This document shows positions 9,240 through 21,964 of a stretch of 64,000 nt of DNA, piece by piece. The stretch spans positions 55,434,253-55,498,252 of the forward strand of contig CM043959.1 of assembly GCA_014529385.2 (NCBI GenBank), written 5' to 3'. How positions within the stretch are numbered: the stretch's first letter is position 1; each line of letters starts with the position of its first letter. The notes below the pieces were generated by a model, which worked only from the letters and a program-made list of their open reading frames with translations, ran no database searches and was not told the DNA's origin. The translations under genes were made by a program, and so were the position numbers. The DNA is from Adiantum capillus-veneris. Its lineage: Eukaryota > Streptophyta > Polypodiopsida > Polypodiales > Pteridaceae.

Positions 9240-10943
9240 ATGCACAGATGTCTGGCACGGGAGGGCTCTCTTCTCAGGCGAGCTGCTGACGCCGGCTCTC
9301 TGCAGGATGGGCTCCTCGTCCATGACCAGCTTGTCCGAAGCGGATACGCATTTCAACCCCACATCGCCGACTCCCTCATTGGAATGTATGCTCAACTGGG
9401 CAGCGCCCAAGAAGCCAGATCCGTTTTTGACAGAAACCCTAACCCTACCTTGTACTCTCGGAACCTGCTTATCAAAGCTTATGGTCTTCAAGGGCGGCTG
9501 CATGATGATGCATACCATGTCTTCCACACCATGCCTGCACGTGATGTTGTCTCATGGACTTCCATGATCTGCTTGCTCGCTCAACATGGCTGTGGAATTG
9601 AAGCTGTCCATCTTTACGCTCAGATGCATGTAGAAGGCTTTCATCCAAAAAAAATTACATTTGTCGGTGCCCTCAATGCGTGTACAAGCATACATTCCCT
9701 TTCTCATGGACAAGCAATTCATGTCTCAGCTATGGTGTTTGGGTTTGACAGAGATGTTGTGGTGGGGACTGCCCTTATCAAAATGTATGGTGAATGTGGG
9801 AAGTTGCATTTAGCACAGAATGTGTTTGGGAACATAACCGCATGTGATGTTATTTCTTGGAACGCGATGATTGGCGTGCTTGTGCAAGCAGGGGAATTCA
9901 GCAACGCAACACATACATTCATAATGGCCCCGGAGCGAAATGCTGCAACTTGGAACACCATGATCTGCGCTTACCTGCAAGATGGCAATGCAAAGATGGC
10001 GCTTGATACATTTCATAGAATGCTACAAATGGGTTCAAAACCCAATGAAATAACATTTTTAGGTGCTGTTAATGCATGTGCACGCTTGCGATCTCTTCTT
10101 AATGGGCAATCAATACATATTTTTTTAGTCAAACTTGGCCTTGAAAATGCAGAGCTAGAGGTGGCTTTGATTAGCATGTATGGAAAATGCAAGAGTATTA
10201 GGGAAGCGAGGAGCGTTTTTGATAGGATGCAGCAGGTGAATGTCATTTCATGGACTGCTATTATTGTAGCATACACCGAAAATGAACAAGGTGAGGAGGC
10301 ACTTGGTTTCTTCCATCAAATGCAGAGCAAAGGAATCCAAGCAGACGAGGTTGTGCTTTTCTGCTGTTTGGATGTGTGCGCCATGTTGAGTACGCTTGTA
10401 GAAGGAGAGTACATAAATGATATTGTTAATAAGCTTGGCCTAGAGGAGCATGAGATGGTGAGAACAGCCCTTATTGATATGTATGGAAAATGTGGAAGTT
10501 TAGATGAGGCGCGACACACATTTCGTCGGTCTCTCAGTGCCAATGTCACAATGTGGAATGCTTTAATGACAGCTTTCACACATAGGGTTTATGTCGAAGA
10601 GGTCTTTGGACTCTTATATGAAATGTGGCAAAACAGTATTAAGCCTAACTCGATAACTTTCAGCTGTGTTCTCACCACATGTAGTCATGCGGGCTGGGTA
10701 GATAGTATAAATCAAATTTTTCTATCGATTTTTTTGAACTATGATGTAGTATATACTGATCATCATTTTTTATGCATGGCGGACCTCTTGGCACGGGCAG
10801 GGCAGCTTAAACAAGCAGAAAATTTGATCCAACACTTCCCTTTCAGACATGATGAAGGCTTAGCATGGCAATGTCTGCTTGCTGCTTGCTCCTTACATGA
10901 CAACTTCGAGTATGCAATGCGGGTGGCAATGTGCGCTAAATAA
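9240..10943 (+). CDS. PLS-class PPR protein truncated in the E motif
   Basis: 567 intronless codons start at an ATG nine bases after an in-frame TAA (9,231). PPR proteins bind organellar RNA one base per repeat; PLS types mostly specify C-to-U editing sites. About 15 alternating P, L and S repeats run from residue 40 to 536, with signatures such as MYGKCG and repeated VSWTSMI or ISWNAMI-type starts. An E1-like segment begins about residue 540 (WQCLLAACSLHDNFEYAMRVA) and stops at residue 567. The rest of E1, E2 and any DYW deaminase are absent, and downstream sequence does not encode them. No clear transit peptide precedes the repeats, so the true start could be upstream or lost. It is either a decaying copy or a short protein needing a partner deaminase. 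Confidence 0.85.
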   Translation: MHRCLAREGSLLRRAADAGSLQDGLLVHDQLVRSGYAFQPHIADSLIGMYAQLGSAQEARSVFDRNPNPTLYSRNLLIKAYGLQGRLHDDAYHVFHTMPARDVVSWTSMICLLAQHGCGIEAVHLYAQMHVEGFHPKKITFVGALNACTSIHSLSHGQAIHVSAMVFGFDRDVVVGTALIKMYGECGKLHLAQNVFGNITACDVISWNAMIGVLVQAGEFSNATHTFIMAPERNAATWNTMICAYLQDGNAKMALDTFHRMLQMGSKPNEITFLGAVNACARLRSLLNGQSIHIFLVKLGLENAELEVALISMYGKCKSIREARSVFDRMQQVNVISWTAIIVAYTENEQGEEALGFFHQMQSKGIQADEVVLFCCLDVCAMLSTLVEGEYINDIVNKLGLEEHEMVRTALIDMYGKCGSLDEARHTFRRSLSANVTMWNALMTAFTHRVYVEEVFGLLYEMWQNSIKPNSITFSCVLTTCSHAGWVDSINQIFLSIFLNYDVVYTDHHFLCMADLLARAGQLKQAENLIQHFPFRHDEGLAWQCLLAACSLHDNFEYAMRVAMCAK

Positions 10944-11649
<706 letters not shown>

Positions 11650-11651
11650 AG

Positions 11652-11665
11652 TGGTATTAGAGCCA
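11652..11665 (+). other. Primer-binding site of a relic LTR element (tRNA-iMet type)
   Basis: TGGTATTAGAGCCA has one change from the common plant initiator-Met site. It marks the start of an internal region cut off at about 11,834 by element A. Confidence 0.6.
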
Positions 11666-11833
11666 ACGATTCTATAGCTAAGTGGATCAATTTCTCTTGC
11701 ATTAGCATCTTCAATAATCTCACTCTCTAATCACCATTTGAGCATGAGCATGTTCCACTACCCTTTGGTGATTAGAAGAACGGAAGTCGCATTTAGCATT
11801 GAATCCTTGCATAATTTTTCATCTTCAACGGTC

Positions 11834-13281
11834 TCTGTCAAGGATCCAAAGGAGGGAAAATAGGGATCCAAAGGGAGACAGTCTGCAAAAGGGCAATGTG
11901 CACCAATGGGGTTTAAAAGACCTAAGGTTCAACTCCATTAAGACTTCTATAGACTAAAGTTCCTAAAGTTAATTGTATTGTCCAATGACCAAAAGTAGAG
12001 GAAAATTGGATAGTCATGGAAAGACTAAAAAGTCTTCCCACATCCCTAGGAAGGAGGGGGCGAGCCCTAATAGTAGGGGATGAGAGAGAAACACACACAT
12101 ATACACTCTCCAAAGCTCCCCCTTTACACAAAGGGAATACTGGACACATGTAAGGGTCCTAGGCCAATTGTCCTTAAGCTCTCCTCAAATCTTATTGGAT
12201 GGCCATAGAGGTCGACCAATGAGAATTAGGCTAGAGTAAAATTAGTTTAATCAACTTAAAAATTCTTGATAAAAGAACCAATAGAAATTAATCTCCCTAG
12301 AAGACTATTGGACAGTCTACCAAGGAGTCCAATGAGCGTGCAGCAGCCCAATGGCTTGTCTGATTCCTATTGGCCAGAAGACTAAAAGGTCCAATGAGAG
12401 TTTAAATGAATTATTTAATTACCTAAAGCTCTTACAAAAGGGGAAAGGGGGACACATGTGACAAGGCTATCAATTATGCTCCTAATTTGTGATTGGCTAG
12501 GCTTTCCAGGAGCCAATGGGAAGCCATCATGAGTATTTTGCAAGAGGGGTCAACCAAGAAGAGAGAGGGGGCAGGGGGCTGCATTTTAGTCTTACACATT
12601 GTTACACACACACACACACACACAACTCATTTGTGTAAGAATAACTCCATCTCCTTCTCCAAGCATTGAGAAGTAGAGGCCTACACCAACAACTCTTGGC
12701 TATGGAATGCAAATCTAACCAAGAGCCAAGCTTCAATGGCATGCTCATCTCCTCTACCATGCTAATTAATAAGCTAAGCTATGCTAATTAGAGTGATTAT
12801 GAGAGGAGAATACTTCTTTCTTGTAAGATACACCTTTCTCTCAATCTATCCTCATTCCCTGCTAGCTCTCACCATTTTTGAGGTGTGTGAGGTCTTGGGA
12901 CTGAGGCTAGGGACACTAAGTGTGTTTTGAAAGCATAATTTGGTTCATGAAGCTTCCATCTTCATTGCACCAATGAGTTTTGTCAAGGAACACAAGAATT
13001 GTATTGTACAAAAGTCTCCTTTGGTGGGAGAAGCTATAATACAAAGCCTTTATGGAGGGGGGATCGGCTCCATGTAAATCCGGTCCTCAACTATTGTCAA
13101 TTGTTCTATTTCTCTCTATTTTCAAGTACTTTCAATGCCAAATTAGCTAGATGTAAATTGCTATGTTGCTTTCTCAAATTAAGTACTCTCTCTGTGCTCA
13201 TTAGGAACTTATTCTTGATGAAATGCTCACTATGTTATCAATTTCCGCTACACACAAGTTACTAGTGTATTAAATGTTACA
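11834..13281 (+). repeat. 5' LTR of element A
   Basis: About 1.45 kb, starting near TGTCAAGGATCC and ending ATGTTACA. Its first 250 bases match 17,706-17,960 and its last 480 match 20,550-21,024. The start is inferred from where similarity begins. Confidence 0.7.
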
Positions 13282-13282
13282 T

Positions 13283-13294
13283 TGGTATCAGAGC
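13283..13294 (+). other. Primer-binding site of element A
   Basis: TGGTATCAGAGC lies one base after the LTR end, complementary to the 3' end of initiator tRNA-Met. Confidence 0.85.
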
Positions 13295-13660
13295 TATTGG
13301 TTTCTCTTTTCTTGCTCAAGAAGAGAGGTCCTCAAGCTTGCTACAAATGGTTGGTGTTCTTAATTGCAAAAGAGTAAGTAGAATAGGGATTTTTCATCCT
13401 TGAAGCACGCCTCCTTTATGCAGTTAACGGGGATACCATCGAGAGCTATGGTATTAATAATGGACTCCTATGGACCTTGCCTATGACTTAACCATTATTG
13501 AGTTATTAGAATCTTGACAGGAACCGGTGTTGTCTTGGCTCTGTTGAACCCTCTCTTCTATTCCTTGCAATTAATAATATTTAAGCCACGAGTATAGATG
13601 CTTGAGTAGAGCTTAAAGTGCCAAAGTACAAGTAAAAATTTACACCTAAAATTTGCTAGT

Positions 13661-15170
13661 ATGGCTGACAAGGGAAAAGAGATTGAAATGAATGTTGATA
13701 ACTTTGATTTTGTTAATGAAAGAGCAACTAATGCTACCCCTATGCTTATAAAATATCTTGTTTCTAGGCTTCAACAAGCCCTGGGAAATCCATCCCTCCA
13801 AGGCAAAGTGTTACAACAATTGCGCACCCATGGTATTCTCCAAACTCCCCACCAAGAAGAGAGAGTACTTAGGAAGCCTCCTAGTGAGACTTCCAAAAGA
13901 GGACTCTCTCCAATAAGGGAAGAAGAGGATCCATACGAAGGGCTCAAAAATTTACTACTCAATGAAGCATCTCCCTCCCACAGCAGAACCCAAGTTTCAA
14001 TGGTAGAGCCCTCACCAAAAGAACAATAAATAAGCGAGCCTCCTGCCACCTCAACGAAGATGGCTCCACGGAGACGGCGGGCAAAACGCTCTCCATCACC
14101 CCCTAAACGGAGATAACCATCGCATAATTCTCTTCACCATAATTCAAAGAGAAAAGAGAGAAAACAAGAGAAGAAAAAGGCGAGAAAGAGGTCACCCTCT
14201 TCTCCATCTTCTTCATCATCTTCCAGAAGAAAGTGATGGTGCAGACAAGGAGGAACAAGGGAAGAAACAGCCGAAAAAGAGGTCACCCTCTTCTCCATCC
14301 TCCTCATACTCTTCCTCTTTTGAAGTAAGTGATGGTGTAGCTCTCGAACCACCCAAAAGAAGAGGCCATAGGAAATCCTATGCCTCTTGGAAAAGGTGGT
14401 CCAAGCTCAAAAATTTCAAAGAGGGAGGAAAGAACATCTCTTTCCTTACCTACGATGGCACTTTTTGTGCTATGGACGAAGTCTTTGCCTTTATCCAACA
14501 ATTCGATGCGGCATTTGGAGATGAGGGCTTCATAGATTCCTCTAAGGTACGTCATGTAGACATGCATTTTCAAAAGCCTGTCAGGAAATGGTGGTCTAGC
14601 CTACAAGCAAACGGTGAAGCTCCATGAACATGGAAAGCTTTAAGAGCTTCCATCATGAAGGCTACCGATGTCAAAGACAAAGTACTCACCGAATGGCGAA
14701 GCTTGAAGCTCTCTCTCCCTACAAATATATTCACAAATATGTTGACAAGTTTTGGGATTTACACCTCAAAGCCACTGCCTTCAAAAAGATGGATTTTGGA
14801 GAGCAAAAACAACAATTTTGTGCGGGTTTAATTGAGGATATGTTGGAGTACTTTAACTCCCAAAGGCCACGCACCATATCTGTGATCATACAACATACCA
14901 TGGTGACTTCAAGAATCAACTTCCAACAAGGGGCTAAGAGAAATCTTAAGCCCACGGAAAACAAGGACCGTTAACGAGCCTAAGGGAAAGGACAATGTCC
15001 AAAAGTCTCCCAAAGGCAACGCCAATAACAACAAAGCTAAGGAGAAGGGAGTTTATAAAGGCAAAAATAAACTCTCTCCTAAAGACTAGAGCATTATCAA
15101 AAAGATAACCGTTGTTTCAAGTGCGGGGAGCAAGGGCATGCCTATCGTGCTTGCCCCCATAAGAATACAC
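13661..15170 (+). pseudogene. Element A gag
   Basis: An ATG at 13,661 opens 122 codons (MADKGKEIEMN...). A second stretch at about 14,340-14,640 carries the gag core (FIQQFDAAFGDEG, then RKWWSSLQANGEAP followed by TGA), and a third at 14,624-14,974 the core C-terminal half. The zinc knuckle CFKCGEQGHAYRACP is at 15,113-15,157, in the same frame as the protease. Several frameshifts and stops separate these parts. Confidence 0.75.
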
Positions 15171-15193
15171 GTAATGAGCCTCCGAGAGCTACC

Positions 15194-16620
15194 TTGGTCA
15201 AAATTCAAGAAGAGGATGCTCATCACAAAGGATCTCCTCTATGCCATGCTTGGGGAAAGGTAAGAGAACATGATGCTCACAATTTCATATCCATAGAGTT
15301 AGCCACCAAGCTAGGCATCCAAGCCTATGAGATGGGAGATGTCCTACCTGCCGATGGTGCTTTCAAGGGGCAAGAAGCCTCATTCACTCCCTTACTTGGG
15401 AAATTGAGGCTCCATGTCCAAAGCTATGTGGACAATGAGGATTTCTTTATCTCTCCTCTCAAGCATGAGGATGTAATCCTAGGGGCACCATGGTTTGATC
15501 GCATGGCTGCCAATGTTAAATTCGTTGAAAGACAAATCTACTTTAGGTACAGGGGAAAAGATATGTACATAGATGCTAAGGAGTTGGGTAGTACCATACC
15601 CATTGTACATAAGCAACCTTTCAATAAGTCAATAAAGAGCTCTATTTTCGTGTATATGATTTTTGTTAAAGATTCTCAAAATGAACCTAATGTTTTAGCA
15701 AAAGAAGATATAAAACATCAAAAGGAATTAGAGCTATCCAAGGATTCCAAGATGTTTTTATTGATGACATCCCTTGTGACCTACCTCCCAAACGAGGGGA
15801 TGACGACCATGCAATTAAACTTCTTCCAGGAAGCTCACCACCTAATAAACCTCCAACAAGAGGAAGTTATGCGGCAAGTGCATGAGTTGGTTGAGAAAGG
15901 CATGGTTAGGCCTACCTCATCTCCATTTTGTTCACCCGTGTTATTAGTGCAAAAGAAAGATGGCACATATCGTATGTGTGTCGACTATAGAGCACTAAAT
16001 AGGATCAATATCAAGAATAGGTTTCTCGTTCCATGGGTAGATGACCTATTTGATAAGCTATAGGGGTCGACGTACTTCGGTAGGATTTCCTAAAAGGTGG
16101 CTACCATCAAATAAGGATAGTTGATCAAGACATTGTAAAACCGCATTTTGCACTAGGTTTGGTCTTTACGAGTACATTGTCATGCCGTTTGGCTTGACCA
16201 ATGCACCGCCACATTTAACCTCCTGATGGAGAAGCTATTTAGACCTCACCGAACCTTTACAAGAGTGTTCTTTGATGATATAATGACCTACTCTAATTCA
16301 TTAGACGAACACAAGCTACACCTCCAAGTAATGTTTCAAGTTTGATGAGAGAATAAGCTTTATATAAATCAAAAGAAAAGTGAATTTTTCTTACAAGAGA
16401 TTCAGTATTTAGGACACATTATCTCTCAAGATGTTATCCAAATGGATCCATCAAAGTTAGAGGTAATAAAAGGATGGCCTAATCCAAGGAATCTGCATGA
16501 ATTAAGAAGCTTTATAGGTATGTGTGCATACTATAGACGCTTCATAGAAAATTTCTCACAAATTGCGGGACCATTACATGACCTAACAAAGAACAACGTT
16601 AGGTATATATGGTCCACACT
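15194..16620 (+). pseudogene. Element A protease and reverse transcriptase remnant
   Basis: The protease region keeps HNFISIELATKLG and ILGAPWFD but lacks the residues around the catalytic Asp that element C retains. RT begins with SSPFCSPVLLVQKKDG and MCVDYRALNR. A TAG at 16,061 and further stops break the palm domain, where VFFDDIM is still visible. The RT connection region (MDPSKLEVIKGW, YYRRFIENF) follows to about 16,620, after which the element jumps to the integrase C-terminus. Confidence 0.8.
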
Positions 16621-16639
16621 GCTACTCAAGGTACAAATG

Positions 16640-17230
16640 AAGATCTTCGATGCAGATGAATATAGCCGACACCTGCAAGAACCTTTTCAAAAGATTAAGG
16701 ATGCTATATCCATCTCTCAGCAAAGGCAAAAGGCTGTTGCTGATAAGCACAGAAGAGCCGTATCCTTTAAAACAAAATGATTGGGTCTTGCTTAAGTTTC
16801 CCAAGGCTCGATTAAGGCACACAATGGGCAAGAATCCTACGGGACATCAAAAGTACTATGCTAAGTTAGCAAAAAGGTACTATGGTCCCTTTCAAATTCT
16901 TAGGCCAATCAGTGAGATGACCTATCAACTCAAGTTGTCCAACCATTGGCTCATACACAATGCCTTCCACGTGAGCCTACTAAAGCCTTACAAAGGAGAG
17001 CCACCTCAAGAAGCAATCATTAAAGACCCACCGGAGATCGAGGACCAAGAAGAGGTGCTGCAGCTTAAGTCCATTCTCCGACATGAAGACAAGTTATTGA
17101 GAGGAGGTAAGATTATCCGATGATATCTTATTAAATTTAAAAATTATCATTTTGAAGATGCTAGATGGATGCAAGGCATACAATTAAAGGATAACCTAAA
17201 CCTTGTCAAAGCTTACAATGATTCCCTAGA
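16640..17230 (+). pseudogene. Element A integrase C-terminus and chromodomain
   Basis: YYGPFQIL and IHNAFHVSLLK mark the integrase C-terminal barrel. EVLQLKSILRHEDK, a TGA at 17,121-17,123, then YLIKFKNYHFEDARWMQG form a chromodomain, the histone-reading module that directs chromovirus insertion. The catalytic core is absent. Confidence 0.8.
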
Positions 17231-17705
17231 GTAAGCAAATGTAAAAATGTTTAAATGAACAAAGTCTTTGTCTTATAAGACTCTCTTTTTCTTTATTGTG
17301 CACAAATGTTAATGAGTATGCATGCTTAGTGTTTTTGAGACAACGTCTCCCGAACACCATGTAGAGCTTGTCACTCTACTATGGAATATTGATACAGACT
17401 AATGTGCAAACCGCTTGCGGCAGCTAAGGCTCTCAAGCACCAAATGGACTAGTCATCCATTCTAGAATGGTGTCGTAGGGTAAAATAGCGATCCTCTATT
17501 CACTAGCAAAGGACTATTGACTAGGTTTTATCTTCTCTACCTCATAGTCGAGGACGACTATGATTTCAAGAGAGACATAATATCATAAAAACTAATATCT
17601 AGTTCTCCCAAATGATTGTCTCATGTTAAACTAATCATTTTTAATATGGGAAAGTATCAGGAGACTAAAAGCTAGAATATTGGTAAGGCTATCAGACCGG
17701 TCTCA
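17231..17705. other. Element A 3' untranslated internal region
   Basis: Between the chromodomain stop and the 3' LTR. No ORF or motif was recognised, and no clear polypurine tract. Confidence 0.4.
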
Positions 17706-17957
17706 GCAGGGATCCAAAGGAGGGAAAATAGGGATCCAAAGGGGGGCAGTCTGCAAAAGAGCAATGTGAATCAATGGAGCTTAAAAAACCTAAGGTTCGG
17801 CCCCATTAAGACCTCTATAGGCTAAGGTTCCAAAAATTAATTCATGGCCAAGGTGGGGAAAATATTGGATGGTTATGCGAAGACTAAAAAGTCTTGCCAC
17901 ATCCCTCGAAAGGAGGGGGTGAGCCCTAATGATAGGGGATGAGAGAGAAACACACAC

Positions 17958-18031
<74 letters not shown>

Positions 18032-21024
18032 AGGAAAAATATGAACCCTCTAGGGGCCCTTTGGGATTAAGGTTAATTAGAGGTCAGCCAATAGGAAGAG
18101 GGTGGTGGACACACTCTATACCCTCAAAAAAGTAGGGGGACAAGGTAGCCTTACACGTCTTAATTGTCTTTTACCTAGTGAGAAGGTAAGGGAGGTGGCT
18201 AGGGAAAAGAGGGGGGGGGGGACCACTTTGACCTCTTTTCCCCCACTTTTTGGCCCGGATTTAAAAATACTTGAAAATTTTCAAATTTTCAAAAAAAAAT
18301 TCAAATTTCAAGTTTTCCCTCCTTAAAAGGTCCCCAAACCTATTTCATGGTCAAAAAAGTATTTTTGACCTTCAAAAGTTAAAAACATGCACTAAAAAAT
18401 CCAAAAAATTGATTTTTTTAAAAAACAAATCAAAACATCATTTTCACCCTCCAAAGTCTTTCCAAACCTATTCTATAGCTAAAAAGTGTTTTTCTCTCTC
18501 TACAAACCTTTTTCCAAGCTCTCCATTGCTGTAACAACCACATGCACCTCCTATAGTCCATCATTATCTCTCTGCTAGCTTTCTCCCACCTCCATTGTAG
18601 CACCAAGCAAGCTCCTCCTCCATCTCTTCCCCTTACCCACCACATAGTTTCTCACCAAGCTAGCTCCTCTCCCTTCTCTCATCTCCATTACAACATGAAA
18701 CAAGATTCTACTCCTTCTACTTTCATTCACTCACACTACATGGAAACCTCTACTCCTGAAGGTGGCAAAAGTATGAGCTCACATGAGTTGCATACCACAA
18801 CAATAGGAGGTGTGAATATCGCGTGGGCATTGCAAGGGTTCATCTCCAACATAAAGATAGAATGGTAAGAAAACTACCCTTGTAGCTTACATTCAGAGCT
18901 TAACATCATCTCCATCTTTAAGTTTATCATGTTGGAGAGAATTAACCTCTTTATGGATTTCAGTGTTTAGGCTTCACATCTCATAACACTGGGTGGTGCT
19001 ATTTTGTTGATGACTTTGGTGCGCCATCTATAGTTGTGTAGCATGTGATTTGAGTCTCACAATGTAAGTAAGTTGTGTTATCTATAGAGAGTCGTCAAAG
19101 ATTTTTCTTGTAATTTATTCTTCGTATAATTGTCATTAGATAATTGGAATGATATCATTTTGTACTTTATAACTTTGTGCTCACATAATCTTTTGTTTAC
19201 TTACAGATTCAACTTGTTTTAAGAGGACATGAGCAAGCAACCATGTGCAGAGATGGAAATCACTTTATTTTTGTTCCTTGAGGAACCTTTCACTACCATG
19301 TTAAAAGATTTTGATAAGAATAGTAGGTGTTTTTTAGAATCTTGAACCAATAGGGACTCTCTAGGAGCTCTCATAGAAGCCATCCATATAGTACTACTAT
19401 CTTCCCTAGTGTCATAGACACACAAATACTCAAGTGTATATGAATCTCTAGATGAGGAAGACAAATACTTGTAAGATAAGCCTAACAGCAACAACATTGT
19501 CTCCATTTGTAATTATTTTTCATGAGGTTGGATTCCTCTATAAATGCAATATAAATATGTTTTTTTGTTAAATGGTGTCGCATTGAGTGAGAGTATTTAA
19601 TTTAGATTACTGAAGTTTCATACAGATCTGAGAAATATTGTTTACTTTTATGGATATTTTGATTTGCCTGTACGATGATTCAAGTCGCAAGTCTTAATCA
19701 CTCCACCTTGAAGAAATTCAAGCAATATTTTGATTTCAGTTTAATCATTAATGGTTATTCTTATTAAAGTGGATCATAAACTTTGTCAAGATGTCCTCAG
19801 TTGGGGATGTTGAATATATATCATTAGCAATGTTTCACAAGAACACTAGGTGGACACAAGGAAGTAAAAATTGACTCCTTGTTTGGTCTATTTCTAGTGT
19901 TTAATGTTTAGTGCACAGGATTTGTGAGGCCGTTGACATGGGGAGTTCACTAAAGTATATGTAACATAGCACATGTGTTCAACAGAAGGGATTTTATATT
20001 CTTGTAAAGTTGCAGAAACATGTGTAGATAAGGCCTATAAGAGGTACTTTTAATCCATTCTAGTGAACGCACGTGATATAGGAAAATTTTACATAGTGAA
20101 TGCTCCGGACCTTTGAACACAAAAAAAGGGGGGGGAGGGGGGGAAACTCTAATTACATCTGAGTGAAAAGAAGTGGAATTTGTACTGTCATGTTGCATAA
20201 AGATTTGCTTTCACTTAATCTAAAAAAAAATTGGTATCCTGGGGTGCAGACAAGGCTATATAATGCAAAAAAAGGGGTGGCCACAAGCGCGCGTAGTGAG
20301 CCATCCAAAACTGCTGGATGGGCCATATGTGGGCCCTTGTGGCCACCCTTTTTTTGCATAATTAGGCTATTGCTGCACTCCAGAACCCTGGAAAAGATGA
20401 GATGAACCTAAAATTGAACTTTTCAAGCACATTATGCCTTCCTTCAACTCAACTTACTAGTTCCCTGCACCAAAAAAGCAAATCACATTGGACAGTATAA
20501 AAATCTAGTCTCATGCTGCATAAACATCTGGTTTCATCAAATATTAACATTCTACTTCTTTCTCGTAAGAAACACCTTCTTCCTCTCAATCTTTCCTCAT
20601 TCCCTGCTAGCTTTCACCATTTTTGAAGGTGTGTGAGGTCTTGGGACTGAGGATAGGGACACTAGGTGTGTTTTTCAAGCATAATTTGGTGCATGAAGCT
20701 TCCATCTTCATTGCACCAACGAGTTTTGTCGAGGAACACAAGAATTGTATTGTACAAAAGTCTCCTTTGATGGGAGAAGCTATAATACAAAGCCTTTTTG
20801 GAGGGGGGACTGGCTCCATGTAAATCCGGTCCTCAACTATTGTCAATTGTTCTATTTCTCTCTCTTTTCAAGTATTGTCTATGCCAAACTAGCTAGGTGT
20901 AAATTGCTATGTTTTCTCAAATTAAGTACTCTCTCTATGCTCATTAGGAACTTATTCTTAATGAAATGTTCACTATGTTATCAATTTCCGCTACACACAA
21001 GTTACTAGTGCATTAAATGTTACA
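17706..21024 (+). repeat. 3' LTR of element A, expanded to about 3.3 kb
   Basis: Both ends match the 5' LTR, but the middle (about 18,060-20,550) is some 1.9 kb longer and largely unlike it. It includes a (CT)n tract at 17,958-18,026, poly-purine/pyrimidine stretches, a 58-codon frame from 18,695 with no recognised motif, and a foldback element at 20,233-20,391. The extra sequence is probably one or more insertions. Confidence 0.6.
20233..20391. mobile_element. Foldback (MITE-like) element
   Basis: The two halves are imperfect inverted repeats of about 60 bp. TGCAAAAAAAGGGGTGGCCA pairs with TGGCCACCCTTTTTTTGCA, and the outer arms (CCTGGGGTGCAGACAAGGCT against AGGCTATTGCTGCACTCCAG reversed) also match. 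No ORF and no clear target duplication. Confidence 0.65.
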
Positions 21025-21964
21025 GTGTTTGAGAGCAGGTTTGAAAGACGAAATGACTGCAGCATTTTCAGTTTTGAGATTCTATGGACATGATAGCAAT
21101 AAGAATTAGTCAATCAGACATCAGTGAGGTTCGATTGGATCTAGATGTAATTGCAAAACATGTTACTAAGAGATCATGGTCCTAGATCTTGGTGGATTTT
21201 ATGTGATTTTATTTGAATGTGATGTCGACTATCGTCTTTGTGCAATTGCTGGATTTGTGTCGTTTAGTGCGTCTGTACTTATGTCCATGTCTACTGAAGT
21301 AGTTTGTGGCGTGTCTGACTTTGCAGGTGTAATCGAGGGTGATTATAGTTCTTTCAAGGGGGGGGTATGTCACAAAGTGATGATGTGGCATGAACAGCCG
21401 GACAGATACCTAGAAGATAAAAATGATCTTATAAATTAATCCAACTTATGGGTCCCTTTCTGACGGGGCCCAACAGACCCAAGACAAATAAAAATAAAGC
21501 AAGAAGATCCAAATTGCATGGCTGGGTGATGTGGCGAGACTGTACGGATTTTTCGTAAATCAGCTTAAATGGCAGGTTGTACGGATTTCTAAAAATTACG
21601 CTAGCTGCTTTTGGGAGTCCCCAGCCCTAGCTTTTGAGAGCAGTTGCTTTTAAGTTGAGTGCTTTTGAACTGAACGCTTTTGGGCTCTGCTTTTGAGCAT
21701 CCCTTGTAAGTTTATAAGAGCCCTTGGAGCCTCACTTTGCAAAGCATCTAGACGCAAAGTTTGAGAGTAGAGGTTCCTCGGGAGTTGTACTTTGCAATGT
21801 CTAATGATAAAGAAATACCAAAAGGGGCGCCAAACTTTGGGGCCAATACCTTTGGGCACGAAACTACACTAGCCGTGTTGACTCTCTCTCTCTCTCTTGG
21901 ATTTTGAAGTTTCTATTCTTGTGTTGCTATTAGTTTCTCGCTTGGAGAGTCCAAGCATGTTACA
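21025..21964 (+). mobile_element. 3' end and LTR of Ty3/gypsy element D (B-related)
   Basis: 21,025-21,365 resembles, in reverse, the internal end of element B near 28,050-28,340. It ends in the polypurine tract AAGGGGGGGG, followed by an LTR from TGTCACAAAGTG (21,368) to CATGTTACA (21,964), 597 bp. The LTR resembles that of B and contains the same GGCGCC block near 21,830. No coding region is left. Confidence 0.7.

Larger units (their letters stand above)
11834..21024 (+). mobile_element. Ty3/gypsy chromovirus A, internally deleted
   Basis: Order: 5' LTR, primer site, gag with zinc knuckle, protease-RT fragment, integrase C-terminus with chromodomain, 3' LTR. RNase H and the integrase catalytic core are missing between about 16,620 and 16,650. 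No target-site duplication was found at the drawn ends (GTCTC against GTGTT), so the outer limits are approximate. The element is broken throughout by stops and frameshifts. Confidence 0.75.

Noticed and set aside
9080-9289. 69-codon ORF running into the PPR gene
   Set aside because: Spans the 156-bp duplication and overlaps the PPR start in another frame; no PPR-like or targeting features.
12999-13265. 88-codon plus-strand ORF with a near-identical partner at 20,745-21,008
   Set aside because: Both lie at the same place in the two LTRs of element A; their similarity reflects the LTR pair, not a gene.
18695-18871. 58-codon frame ending next to a GTAAG-like sequence
   Set aside because: Looks exon-like at first, but lies within the expanded LTR of element A with no recognised partner exon or motif.
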